DNA from: Kitasatospora aureofaciens
GTDB lineage: Bacteria > Actinomycetota > Actinomycetes > Streptomycetales > Streptomycetaceae
DNA: 64,000 nucleotides
Reading direction: 5' to 3'
Assembly: GCA_000720845.1 (NCBI GenBank)
Contig: JODU01000017.1
Coordinates: 1 to 64,000 of the forward strand
Part shown: positions 16,740 through 25,092 of the stretch, piece by piece
How positions within the stretch are numbered: position 1 is the first letter of the stretch
How the letters are laid out: each line of letters starts with the position of its first letter
The notes under the pieces: generated by a model
The model's input: the letters and a program-made list of their open reading frames with translations, nothing else
What the model was told of the DNA's origin: nothing
The model's database searches: none
Program-made: the position numbers and the translations under genes

Positions 16740-17102
16740 TCAGCGTCCGGCTAGCGCCTCGGTGACGGCCCGTACGCTGCGCGCGATGTGCTGCAACTGG
16801 AGCACCTCCGCCGCGTACAGCTTGACGGTGTGCTCGATGGCCGCCTCGTGCAGGCCGAGCCGCGGCAGGTCCGCCCGGGCGGTCTGCAGCGCGGTGCGGG
16901 CCACCCGGATCTCGTGCTGGACCTGGATCTGCGCATGGCGGGCGAGCAGCACCGGGTGCCGGATCAGCGCCGGATAGCCGGCGTAGCGTGCCGGGACCAG
17001 CTCGCGCAGCCACCTGATGGCCGAGCGTTCCCAGTCGTAGCTGCCGGGGGTCTTGACCTGGCGGGGCCAGTCCGGGCTGATGCGCGTGGTCGTCAGGGGC
17101 AT
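16740..17102 (-). CDS. Hypothetical helical protein
   Basis: A 120-residue mostly helical protein (DWERSAIRWLRELVP, then long Ala/Arg/Leu helices to the end). ATG 17102 is preferred over ATG 17108, as the GGAAG ribosome site is then 8 bases away. I do not recognise a named family. Upstream is a 311-bp gap whose far part is unusually AT-rich and may hold its promoter. Confidence 0.6.
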   Translation of the reverse strand: MPLTTTRISPDWPRQVKTPGSYDWERSAIRWLRELVPARYAGYPALIRHPVLLARHAQIQVQHEIRVARTALQTARADLPRLGLHEAAIEHTVKLYAAEVLQLQHIARSVRAVTEALAGR

Positions 17103-17413
17103 GATCATCGCTTCCGGGTGTGCGGCGTCGACGGGGTGGGCGACGGGTGGGGGACGGTCCCGGTCCAGGGGACGACCGGGACCGCCGCGGGCGCTCGCGC
17201 AGGCGATGCCCGTCCGGAACACCCGGTGCGCCGGAGCGGGTAGGAGTCGGCGGCCGGGATGTTCGCGGCAGGTGCGGACGCGTTCCGGGGCGGCCGGGTC
17301 GCGATCCGTGAGCAGTATTTATATATGCCATCCGCTTTGCAAGACGTATGAAAACATTCATGCCTGCTTTGACAGGGACCGCCCCATCCGCTCCTGCCGG
17401 TCGCCGGGGCCCC
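17103..17413. other. Intergenic region with an AT-rich island
   Basis: This 311-bp gap is GC-rich for its first 200 bp, then holds an AT-rich stretch at about 17306-17362. The stretch includes TATTTATATATG, and ATGAA and TTCAT as inverted arms around AACA (17348-17361). Read on the minus strand, TTGCAA and TATAAA-like boxes could form a promoter for 16740-17102. No gene is seen. Confidence 0.5.
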
Positions 17414-18355
17414 TCAGTCCCGCAGGAAGAACTGGTGCTGCTCCGCGACCTGCTCGTACTCCTCCAGCCGCGCTTGGGTCCGCTCGGGATCGGCGTCGGT
17501 CATGGCCTGGAGCAGCGCCGCGCACATCACGCCCGGCGCCGCGTAGGAGTCGAAGACCAGCCGGGACCCCGTGCCGGTGGCGAAGGTGACGTCGGCCTCG
17601 TCCACCACGGGGCCGAGCGCCAGGTCGGTGATGAGCGCCACCTTCAGTCCGGCGCCGCGTGCCACCCGCACGGCGCCCAGCGTCTCGTGGGCGTGCCGGG
17701 GCATGGAGAAGGCCAGCACCCATGTGCCGCCCGCCTCGCGGGACTGGAGCAGGGCGTCGTAGGCGACGGTGCCGCCCCTGGTGACCAGGCGCACGTCGGG
17801 GTGGACCCGGCGGGCCGCGTAGGCGAAGTACTCGGCGAGCGAGACGGAGATGCGCAGCCCGAGGACGGTCAGCGGTGCCGAGGCGGCCAGTTTGCGGCCG
17901 ACGTCGATCACCCGGTCCGCGTCGGCGAAGTCGCGCCGCAGGTTCTCCAGGTTCTCGATCTCGGCGTCCACGGCCGCCTGGAGTTCGTTGCCCCGGTACT
18001 CCTCGGCCGCGGACCCGCCCCGGCCGCCCAGCGCGATCGCCTGGAGTTGCTCCCGCAACGCCGGGTAGCCGCTGAAGCCGACCGCCGAGGCGAAGCGCGT
18101 CACCGACGGCTGGCTCACGCCCACCCGGTCGGCCAGGTCGGTGATCGACAGGAACGCCGCCTCGGTGAGGTGCTCGATGAGGTACTGGGCGATGCGCCGC
18201 TGTCCCGGGGAGAGGCGGGGCCGGTCGAAGAGCGTCCTGAGCCGGGAGGTGGGGGAGATCTCCGACTGCGGGGCGGCCCGTCCCGAGGTGATCGCCGACG
18301 CCTGGGCACGTGCCTGCTGCGGTGATGGCACGGGTGCGGCTCCTTTGTCTCCCAT
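17414..18355 (-). CDS. MurR/RpiR-family transcriptional regulator with SIS domain
   Basis: A 313-residue regulator. Residues about 38-115 form the RpiR helix-turn-helix (LSPGQRRIAQYLIEHL, LSITDLADRVGVSQPSVTRF). The C-terminal SIS domain (about 150-290, including VLGLRISVSLAEYFAYAARR and VLAFSMPRHAHETLG) binds phosphosugars in this family. Such proteins control amino-sugar or sugar-phosphate catabolism. No sugar operon is adjacent, so the target is unknown. The start is ambiguous between ATG 18355 and ATG 18376. Confidence 0.83.
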   Translation of the reverse strand: MGDKGAAPVPSPQQARAQASAITSGRAAPQSEISPTSRLRTLFDRPRLSPGQRRIAQYLIEHLTEAAFLSITDLADRVGVSQPSVTRFASAVGFSGYPALREQLQAIALGGRGGSAAEEYRGNELQAAVDAEIENLENLRRDFADADRVIDVGRKLAASAPLTVLGLRISVSLAEYFAYAARRVHPDVRLVTRGGTVAYDALLQSREAGGTWVLAFSMPRHAHETLGAVRVARGAGLKVALITDLALGPVVDEADVTFATGTGSRLVFDSYAAPGVMCAALLQAMTDADPERTQARLEEYEQVAEQHQFFLRD

Positions 18356-18494
18356 GTCTCCCACGGAGGTCAACATAGCCCACCCCCCGGGCCCGACCGC
18401 CCGGGACGAGTCACCCCCGGCGGGGATAGCACCGCGTCGCCCGGGAACCCGGCGTCGCGGAAGGAACCGCAGACACGGACGAGGAGCCGAGGTC

Positions 18495-18668
18495 ATGACC
18501 GTCCCGGAAGAGAACCGGCCGAAGACCGACACCACCGACGACGTTCTCGGTCGGCGCGAGCGCGAGCGCGAGGAGGAGGGGCCCCGCCCGCCGGGCGGTA
18601 CCGGCCGGACCCTGCGCGAGGCGCTCGAAGAGGCGCACGTCCGCCCCGACGACTTCGACGAGGAGTGA
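18495..18668 (+). CDS. Small charged protein, unknown function
   Basis: A 57-residue highly charged protein (PEENRPKTDTTDD, RREREREEEGPRPPGG, then LREALEEAHVRPDDFDEE), probably disordered with a C-terminal helix. GAGGAGCCGAGG before ATG 18495 supports translation. Short acidic proteins like this are common in streptomycetes; no family recognised. Confidence 0.55.
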   Translation: MTVPEENRPKTDTTDDVLGRREREREEEGPRPPGGTGRTLREALEEAHVRPDDFDEE

Positions 18669-18673
18669 CCGCG

Positions 18674-19363
18674 TCAGCCAGGAGTTGAGCGCGCGGAGCC
18701 CCGGGCGCCCGGCGGTCGGCCGGGCATCGCCTCTGCCGGCACCACCAGGTCGGCCCGGTCCCGGGTGGCGGCGACCAGGTCGGCGTTGCGCTGGTCGGGG
18801 CCCAGGGCCCACGCCGTCGCGTCCGCGGGCGATTTGCCGAAGTGCTCGTGCCGCGCCACGAGCCGTCTGACGCGCTCCGACTCCTCCAGCCCGCAGAACC
18901 ACACCTCGTCGAGCCGGGACCGTACCCGCGCCCAGGCCCCGCTCTCCAGCAGCAGGTAGTTGCCCTCCGTCACCACCAGCCGGGCCGAAGGCGGCACCGG
19001 CACGGCCCCGGCGAGCGGCTGCTCCAGCACCCGCTCGAAACCGGGCGCGTAGACGACGTCGCCGTCCTCCTCCGCGCGCAGCCGGTCCAGCAGCGCGGCG
19101 TACCCGGCCGCGTCGAAGGTGTCCGGCGCACCCTTGCGGTCCCGGCGGCCCAGCCGGACCAGCTCCGCGTCGGCGAGGTGGAAGCCGTCCATCGGTACGT
19201 GCGCGACCCACGGCTCGCCCGTACCGTTCAGCTCCCGCACCAGCTGTCCGGCCAGCGTCGACTTCCCCGCGCCGGGACTGCCCGCGATGCCCAGGATCGC
19301 GCGCCGCCCGCGCCGGGGGAGCCGGCGGGCACGGGTGAGCAGGTCCTCGAAAGTCAGCGGCAC
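18674..19363 (-). CDS. Uridine-kinase-like P-loop nucleoside/sugar kinase
   Basis: A 229-residue P-loop kinase: Walker A GIAGSPGAGKST near residue 23, the substrate stretch VPMDGFHLADAEL, VTEGNYLLL (strand with catalytic acid) and a lid-like RLVARHEHFGKSPADA. This is the PRK/uridine kinase superfamily; in related genomes it is annotated nucleoside/nucleotide kinase or fructose-type kinase, and I cannot choose. GTG 19363 is the likely start and lacks a strong ribosome site. It is divergent from the phosphorylase operon, so a role in sugar salvage is possible. Confidence 0.78.
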   Translation of the reverse strand: MPLTFEDLLTRARRLPRRGRRAILGIAGSPGAGKSTLAGQLVRELNGTGEPWVAHVPMDGFHLADAELVRLGRRDRKGAPDTFDAAGYAALLDRLRAEEDGDVVYAPGFERVLEQPLAGAVPVPPSARLVVTEGNYLLLESGAWARVRSRLDEVWFCGLEESERVRRLVARHEHFGKSPADATAWALGPDQRNADLVAATRDRADLVVPAEAMPGRPPGARGSARSTPG

Positions 19364-19417
19364 ACCGCACAGTGTGTCACCTGATCGGACCCGCCCCGGC
19401 GGGGAACTGTGGGGGGT

Positions 19418-20158
19418 ATGACGACGCAGCTCGGACTTCCCGACGACATCCAGGCCTGCCTCTTCGACCTCGACGGGGTCGTCACCAGGACGGCGGTGGT
19501 GCACGCCGCCGCCTGGAAGGAGACCTTCGACGCCTTCCTGCGCGAGCGGGACGGCGCGGACTTCCGCCCGTTCACCGACTCCGACTACGACCAGTACGTC
19601 GACGGCCGCCCCCGCGCCGACGGCGTCCGGTCCTTCCTCGCCTCCCGCGGTGTCGAGCTGCCCGAGGGCACCCCCGACGACCCACCGGACGCGCGGACCG
19701 TCAACGGCGTCGGCAACCGCAAGAACGAACTCCTCCTGGAGAAGATCCGCACCGACGGCGTGGAGCCCTACGAGGGCACGCTGCGATACATCGACACCGT
19801 CCGAGCCGCCGGCCTCGCCACCGCGATCGTCTCCTCCAGCGCCAACACCCGCGACGTGCTGCACTCCATCGACGCCGAGCGGCTGTTCGACGTCAGGATC
19901 GACGGCGTCGTGGCCCGGGAGCGGAACCTGCCGGGCAAACCACACCCCGACACCTTCCTGGCCGCCGCCCGCGACCTCGGCGTCGAACCGTCCCGCGCCG
20001 CCGTCTTCGAGGACGCCCTGGCCGGCATGGACGCGGGCCGCTCCGGCCACTTCGGCTACGTCGTCGGCGTCGACCGCGTCGGCCAGACCGACGCCCTCTA
20101 CGCCCACGGCGCCGACCGCGTCGTCAAGGACCTCGCCGAGCTGGGAGACCACGCGTGA
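19418..20158 (+). CDS. Beta-phosphoglucomutase-family HAD hydrolase
   Basis: A 246-residue HAD-superfamily protein. Motif I is FDLDGVVT with the nucleophile Asp; motif II is VSSSANT; motif III/IV is KPHPDTF and VFEDALAGMDAG. The cap insertion with RTVNGVGNRKN is typical of beta-phosphoglucomutases that turn beta-glucose 1-phosphate into glucose 6-phosphate. The next gene is a GH65 disaccharide phosphorylase whose GTG overlaps this stop, giving a classic two-step phosphorolytic pathway. ATG 19418 has a G-rich ribosome site. Confidence 0.87.
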   Translation: MTTQLGLPDDIQACLFDLDGVVTRTAVVHAAAWKETFDAFLRERDGADFRPFTDSDYDQYVDGRPRADGVRSFLASRGVELPEGTPDDPPDARTVNGVGNRKNELLLEKIRTDGVEPYEGTLRYIDTVRAAGLATAIVSSSANTRDVLHSIDAERLFDVRIDGVVARERNLPGKPHPDTFLAAARDLGVEPSRAAVFEDALAGMDAGRSGHFGYVVGVDRVGQTDALYAHGADRVVKDLAELGDHA

Positions 20159-22533
20159 TCACCAACCGGACGTACACCGTGGAGCCCTGGCGGGTGCGCG
20201 AGACGGCGCTCAACCTCGACCTGCTCGCCCAGAGCGAGTCCGTCTTCGCCCTGTCCAACGGGCACGTCGGCTGGCGCGGCAACCTCGACGAGGGCGAACC
20301 GCACGGCCTGCCCGGCAGCTACCTCAACGGCGTCTACGAACTCCACCCGCTGCCGTACGCCGAAGCGGGCTACGGCTACCCCGAGTCGGGCCAGACCGTC
20401 ATCAACGTCACCAACGGCAAGCTGCTGCGGCTGCTGGTCGACGACGAGCCCTTCGACCTGCGCTACGGACGGCTCGGCAAGCACGAACGCACCCTGGACC
20501 TCAGGCGCGGCGTGCTGGAGCGCACCTGCGAGTGGACCTCCCCGGCCGGCACGACCGTCCGGGTGCGCTCCACCCGCCTGGTCTCCCTCACCCAGCGCGC
20601 CATCGCCGCCGTGGAGTACGAGGTCGAGCCCGTCGACAGCCGCACCCGCGTCGTCATCCAGTCCGAACTGGTCGCCAACGAGAGCCTGCCCAGCGCCGAC
20701 GGCGATCCCAGGGCGGCCCAGGCGCTTCAGTCCCCGCTGGAGCCGGAGGAGGACCTGGCCATCGGCTCCCGGCTGCGGCTGGTCCACCGCACCCGGCGCA
20801 GCGGACTCAGGGTCGCCGTGGCCGCCGACCACGTCGTCGACGCGCCCGGCGAGATCACCACCAGCAGCGAGAGCAACACGGACGTGTCCCGCCTGACCAT
20901 CACCTCCGTCCTGGACCCGGGCCAGCGGCTGCGGGTGCAGAAGACGGTCGCCCACGGCTGGTCGGGCGCCCGCTCCCGGCCCGCCATGAGCGACCAGGTC
21001 GAGGCAGCGCTGGCCGCCGCCGCGCACGGCGGCTGGGACGGCCTGGTGGCCGAACAGCGGGAGTACCTCGACGACTTCTGGGCCCGCGCGGACGTCGAGG
21101 TGCACGGCGACGAGGAGATCCAGCAGGCCGTCCGCTTCGCCCTGTTCCACGTGCTGCAGGCCGGCGCCCGCGCCGAGCAGCGCGCGATTCCGGCCAAGGG
21201 ACTGACCGGCTCCGGATACGACGGCCACGCGTTCTGGGACACCGAGATGTTCGTGCTGCCCGTCCTCACCTACACCGCGCCCAAGGCGGTCGCCGAGGCG
21301 CTGCGCTGGCGCCAGGCCACCCTGCCCGCCGCCCGCGACCGCGCCACCCAGCTCGGGCTGCGCGGCGCCGCCTTCCCCTGGCGGACCATCGACGGCTCCG
21401 AGGGCTCCGCGTACTGGCCGGCCGGCACCGCCGCCTTCCACGTGGCCGCCGACATCGCGCACGCCGCGGTGCGCTACACGGCGGCGACCGGCGACACCGG
21501 CTTCGAACGCGAGACCGCCCTGGAGCTCCTGGTGGAGACGGCCCGGCTGTGGCGCTCGCTGGGACACCACGACCACCACGGCGTCTTCCACATCGACGGC
21601 GTCACCGGCCCGGACGAGTACAGCGCCGTCGTCGACGACAACACGTACACCAACCTCATGGCGCGCTCCAACCTGCTCGCCGCCGCCGACGTGTGCGAAC
21701 GCCACCCGGAGGAGGCGACCCGGCTCGGCGTCGACGAGGAGGAGAGCGCCGCATGGCGGGACGCCGCCGAGGCCGTGCACATCCCCTACAACGAGGAGAT
21801 CGGCGTCCACGAACAGCACGCCGGCTTCACCCGCCACCAGCGCTGGGACTTCGCGAACACCGGCGCCGACCAGTACCCGCTGATGCTGCACTTCCCGTAC
21901 TTCGACATCTACCGCAAGCAGGTCGTCAAGCAGTCCGACCTCGTGCTCGCCATGTACACCTGCGGCAGCTGGTTCGACGCCCACTGCGACGAGGACCAGC
22001 TGGCCGCGAACTTCGCCTACTACGAGCCGCTGACCGTGCGGGACTCCTCCCTGTCCGCGTGCTGCCAGGCCGTCGTCGCCGCCCGGACGGGCCACCTGCG
22101 GCTGGCCTACGACTACGCCACCGAGGCCGCCCTGATGGACCTGGCCGACCTGGAGCACAACACCCGCGACGGACTCCACATCGCCTCGCTGGCCGGCACG
22201 TGGATGGCACTGGTCGCCGGGTTCGGCGGCACCCGGCGGGAGGGCGACAGCCTGCACTTCACGCCCCGGCTGCCCGAGAAGTTCAGCCGCCTCGCCTTCC
22301 GGCTCCAGTTCCGCGGCCGGTGCCTGCAAGTGGAGATCGGGCCCGACCGGGCGTCGTACTCGCTGCTGGGCGGGCCGCCCCTGACGATCCATCACCACGG
22401 GGACGAGGTGCGGGTGACCGGGGACGAGCCCGTCACGCTCGGCATTTCCGCGCCGAAGTGGCGGCCCACCCCCGAACAGCCCCCGCACCGCCGCCCGGGC
22501 GTCATCGAACGGCCGGTCCCGAGTGACGGATGA
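20155..22533 (+). CDS. GH65 disaccharide phosphorylase (maltose/trehalose/kojibiose type)
   Basis: A 792-residue glycoside hydrolase family 65 enzyme: N-terminal beta-sandwich (WRVRETALNLDLLAQSESVF), then an (alpha/alpha)6 barrel with the catalytic acid Glu488 in TGPDEYSA, preceded by HAFWDTEMF, and the phosphate-side motifs KQSDLVLAMY and RDSSLS. It would split an alpha-linked glucose disaccharide with phosphate to give beta-glucose 1-phosphate for the coupled mutase. GTG 20155 overlaps the mutase stop. The exact disaccharide cannot be told by eye. No transport genes are next to it. Confidence 0.87.
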   Translation: MITNRTYTVEPWRVRETALNLDLLAQSESVFALSNGHVGWRGNLDEGEPHGLPGSYLNGVYELHPLPYAEAGYGYPESGQTVINVTNGKLLRLLVDDEPFDLRYGRLGKHERTLDLRRGVLERTCEWTSPAGTTVRVRSTRLVSLTQRAIAAVEYEVEPVDSRTRVVIQSELVANESLPSADGDPRAAQALQSPLEPEEDLAIGSRLRLVHRTRRSGLRVAVAADHVVDAPGEITTSSESNTDVSRLTITSVLDPGQRLRVQKTVAHGWSGARSRPAMSDQVEAALAAAAHGGWDGLVAEQREYLDDFWARADVEVHGDEEIQQAVRFALFHVLQAGARAEQRAIPAKGLTGSGYDGHAFWDTEMFVLPVLTYTAPKAVAEALRWRQATLPAARDRATQLGLRGAAFPWRTIDGSEGSAYWPAGTAAFHVAADIAHAAVRYTAATGDTGFERETALELLVETARLWRSLGHHDHHGVFHIDGVTGPDEYSAVVDDNTYTNLMARSNLLAAADVCERHPEEATRLGVDEEESAAWRDAAEAVHIPYNEEIGVHEQHAGFTRHQRWDFANTGADQYPLMLHFPYFDIYRKQVVKQSDLVLAMYTCGSWFDAHCDEDQLAANFAYYEPLTVRDSSLSACCQAVVAARTGHLRLAYDYATEAALMDLADLEHNTRDGLHIASLAGTWMALVAGFGGTRREGDSLHFTPRLPEKFSRLAFRLQFRGRCLQVEIGPDRASYSLLGGPPLTIHHHGDEVRVTGDEPVTLGISAPKWRPTPEQPPHRRPGVIERPVPSDG

Positions 22534-22698
22534 CACCGCGCGACTGGCCGAGTTCCGCCCTGCACACCGCTGGTCGGCGGGTTAGTTTGACCATGATTTC
22601 CGGGAATCCGCGCTCCCGCGGCTTCCGGGCTCCAGCCACAGGCGGCAGGAGGTGGACTGACGAGCGGCCCCGTGACGAGCGGGGGTGAGGGGTGCACG

Positions 22699-24192
22699 GT
22701 GGCCGACGGCGCGAACGCGACTCTCGTAGGCAGACGCGGACGCGGCGGTGCGGCGGGAGGCCCGTCCGGCGCCCCCCGGCGGCTGCGCGGCGACGCGCCG
22801 GTCGCGGCGGTGGCCGCCGTCTTCGTCCTTGCCCAACTGGCCTTCGTGCACCCCTCGATGGGCCTCGGCTGGGACGAGATCGTGTACGTCAGCCAGGTCA
22901 CCACCCACCATCCCGCCGCCTTCTTCAGCGCGCCGCGCTCCCGGGGCGTCTCCCTGCTGGCGGCACCCGTGGCCTCCTGGTCGGCCTCCACCGAACTCCT
23001 GCGCGTGTACCTCGCCGTCCTCTCGGGACTGGGCCTGTACCTCGCCCTGCGCGCCTGGAAGGGCCTGTTCCCGGCCCGGGTGCTGGCCACGGCCGGCGCG
23101 TTCCTCGCCACCCTGTGGGTGACCCTCTTCTACGGCCCTCAGGCCATGCCCAACTACTGGGTCGGGATCGGCGCCCTCGTGGCGGTCGGCTGCGCCCTGC
23201 GCGTCCTGGGGGCCGGCCCGGGGTGCTCCAGCAGGGGCGCGCTGTGGGGCGTGGCGGCCGGCGCCCTGCTGATGGCGCTGATGCGGCCCACCGACGCGGT
23301 CTGGGTGGCCGGACCCCTGCTCGCCTTCGTCCTCGTACGCCGCCAGTGGCCGCTGCTGCTCGCGCTGGCGGGAGGCCTGGCGGCCGGGGGAGTGGAATGG
23401 GCGATCGAGGCGTACGCCTGGTACGGGGGCCTCGGGGAGCGGCTGTCCCGGGCCTCCGAGATCCAGGGCGGCCTCGGCTGGAACATCGCCGTCGACGACC
23501 AGATGCGCAGCCTGGGCGGACGGGGCCTGTGCCGCCCGTGCACCGGAGCGATGCCGCACCCGGTCGTCACCCTGTGGTGGCTGCTCCTCCCGGTCGTCGT
23601 GGCCCTCGCCGCGGTCGTCGCGGTCCGCGCCCGCCGCGCCACCGCGACACTGCTCCCCCTCGCCTGCGCCGTCACGGCCGCGGCTCCGTACCTGTTCATG
23701 ATCGGCTACGCGGCGCCCCGCTTCCTGCAGCCCGCCTACGCCCTGCTCGCCGTCCCGGTCGCAGACGCGCTGTGGCACCTGGTCAGGACCGGGCGGGAGC
23801 GGTGGCGGCCGGTGGCCGCGGCGCTGGTCGCGCTCGCCGTGGCCGGACACCTCGCGGTGCAGTTCTCGGTGCTCGTGGGCACCGTGGACCGCAACGTCGA
23901 CAGCCGCGAGGACTGGGCCCGCGTCGCCGACGAACTGCACCGGCTCGGGGTCCGCCCGCCCTGCCTGATCACCGGACACGAGTCCATCCCGGTCGGCTAC
24001 TACACGGGCTGCTCCTCCGGCTCGGTGAGCGGCAACAACGAGAACACCACCGCCGCCGAGATCACGGACACCGCACGGCGCATCCCGGTCGCCGCCATCA
24101 CCGGACCCGGCGCCGCCCCGCCCGGCTACGCCCGCGACTGGACCCCGCACCGCATCACCGACCTGGAGATCCGCATCGCACCCCCGGGTTAG
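22699..24192 (+). CDS. Polytopic membrane protein, glycosyltransferase-39/ArnT-like
   Basis: A 497-residue protein with about ten membrane helices. After the first helix comes SMGLGWDEIVYVS, the acidic loop expected in GT-C glycosyltransferases that use lipid-linked sugars. The C-terminal part is an extracytoplasmic domain with VGYYTGCSSGS. GTG 22699 is favoured by a GAGGGG site; GTG 22672 in the same frame is possible. The acceptor is unknown. TAGTTT near 22582 is a promoter candidate. Confidence 0.68.
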   Translation: MADGANATLVGRRGRGGAAGGPSGAPRRLRGDAPVAAVAAVFVLAQLAFVHPSMGLGWDEIVYVSQVTTHHPAAFFSAPRSRGVSLLAAPVASWSASTELLRVYLAVLSGLGLYLALRAWKGLFPARVLATAGAFLATLWVTLFYGPQAMPNYWVGIGALVAVGCALRVLGAGPGCSSRGALWGVAAGALLMALMRPTDAVWVAGPLLAFVLVRRQWPLLLALAGGLAAGGVEWAIEAYAWYGGLGERLSRASEIQGGLGWNIAVDDQMRSLGGRGLCRPCTGAMPHPVVTLWWLLLPVVVALAAVVAVRARRATATLLPLACAVTAAAPYLFMIGYAAPRFLQPAYALLAVPVADALWHLVRTGRERWRPVAAALVALAVAGHLAVQFSVLVGTVDRNVDSREDWARVADELHRLGVRPPCLITGHESIPVGYYTGCSSGSVSGNNENTTAAEITDTARRIPVAAITGPGAAPPGYARDWTPHRITDLEIRIAPPG

Positions 24193-24263
24193 AGATCGCG
24201 TATCGGGAAACGCGAACCGGACAGCGAGACCACGAGCCGACGCAGCGCGAGAGGGAGGCAGCG

Positions 24264-24740
24264 ATGGGCACGGACCCGATGGCCGACGACGCCTACCAGC
24301 CCACCGGAACCAACGAGGAGCAGGAGGACGCCGCGCCCCTCGACCTCCAGGACGCCGTCGACGAGCGGACCTACGACGACACCCTCGACGAGGGCTACTC
24401 CCCGCCGGAGAAGCCTCTGGGCGTGACCAAGCACGGCACCACGGCCGCCGAGCAGCACGAGGGCGAGAGCCTCGACGAACGGCTGGCCGAGGAGGTGCCG
24501 GACGTGACGGCACCCGACGGGGACGGTGTCGGCGACGAACCCGGCGGCGAGGGCGAACCGGTCGACCCCGAGGCGGGCACCGGCCGGGCCGGCCGTCTGG
24601 TCGCCCCCGACGAGGGCGTACGCACCGACACCACCAAGGAGACCGTCGCGGAGGACGTCGGCATCGACGGCGGAGCCGCCGGGGCCGAGGAGGCCGCGGT
24701 GCACGTGGTGGAGGACGAGACGGAGCTGCCGGAGTCCTAG
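24264..24740 (+). CDS. DUF5709 acidic protein
   Basis: A 158-residue very acidic, disordered-looking protein. The segments DERTYDDTLDEGYSPPEKP and DERLAEEVPDV are the hallmarks of the DUF5709 family, which is widespread and uncharacterised in actinobacteria. GAGGGAGG precedes ATG 24264. The gene ends at a perfect 21-bp hairpin. Confidence 0.8.
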   Translation: MGTDPMADDAYQPTGTNEEQEDAAPLDLQDAVDERTYDDTLDEGYSPPEKPLGVTKHGTTAAEQHEGESLDERLAEEVPDVTAPDGDGVGDEPGGEGEPVDPEAGTGRAGRLVAPDEGVRTDTTKETVAEDVGIDGGAAGAEEAAVHVVEDETELPES

Positions 24741-24745
24741 GACCA

Positions 24746-24793
24746 CGTCGGGAGCCCCGGCCGGACGACTGTGTCCGGCCGGGGCTCCCGACG
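24746..24793. terminator. Perfect 21-bp stem bidirectional terminator
   Basis: Bases 24746-24766 are fully complementary to 24773-24793 around a 6-base loop. The hairpin lies exactly between the convergent ends of the DUF5709 gene and the 73-residue gene at 24795-25016. Confidence 0.85.
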
Positions 24794-24794
24794 G

Positions 24795-25016
24795 TCAGGG
24801 CAGCAGCTTGTCGAGGGCCGAGGGGCCCTCCTCGGCCAGCTTGCGCCTGGCCCACTCCAGGTTCTGCGGGGTGACGTCCCGGCCGGCCGCCAGGACCAGG
24901 TCCTCCGGGGACACGTCCGTCCCGGTGCGGGCGTGGAGCAGGTCGTCCGGAGTGGCGCGGTCCTCGCCCGCGCGGGCTTCGGAGGGTCGGGAGGCGTCGG
25001 GCTGTGACGTCGACAT
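24795..25016 (-). CDS. Small protein of unknown function
   Basis: A 73-residue hydrophilic protein with a paired motif: PDDLLHARTGTDVSPEDLVL and then VTPQNLEWARRKLAEEG, which look like two related helical hairpins. GAGGAGC lies before ATG 25016. It is convergent with DUF5709 and separated by the strong hairpin. Unrecognised. Confidence 0.58.
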   Translation of the reverse strand: MSTSQPDASRPSEARAGEDRATPDDLLHARTGTDVSPEDLVLAAGRDVTPQNLEWARRKLAEEGPSALDKLLP

Positions 25017-25092
25017 GATCAGTGCTCCTCGGATCCGGGTCGCTGCTTCGGTGCCGTGCTGTTGTCGGTCCCGAATATCCCGATAACACCAT

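Noticed and set aside
20098..22536. 812-residue open frame opposite the GH65 gene
   Set aside because: It mirrors the phosphorylase codon positions in high-GC DNA and has no domain signal; the plus-strand GH65 motifs are unambiguous.
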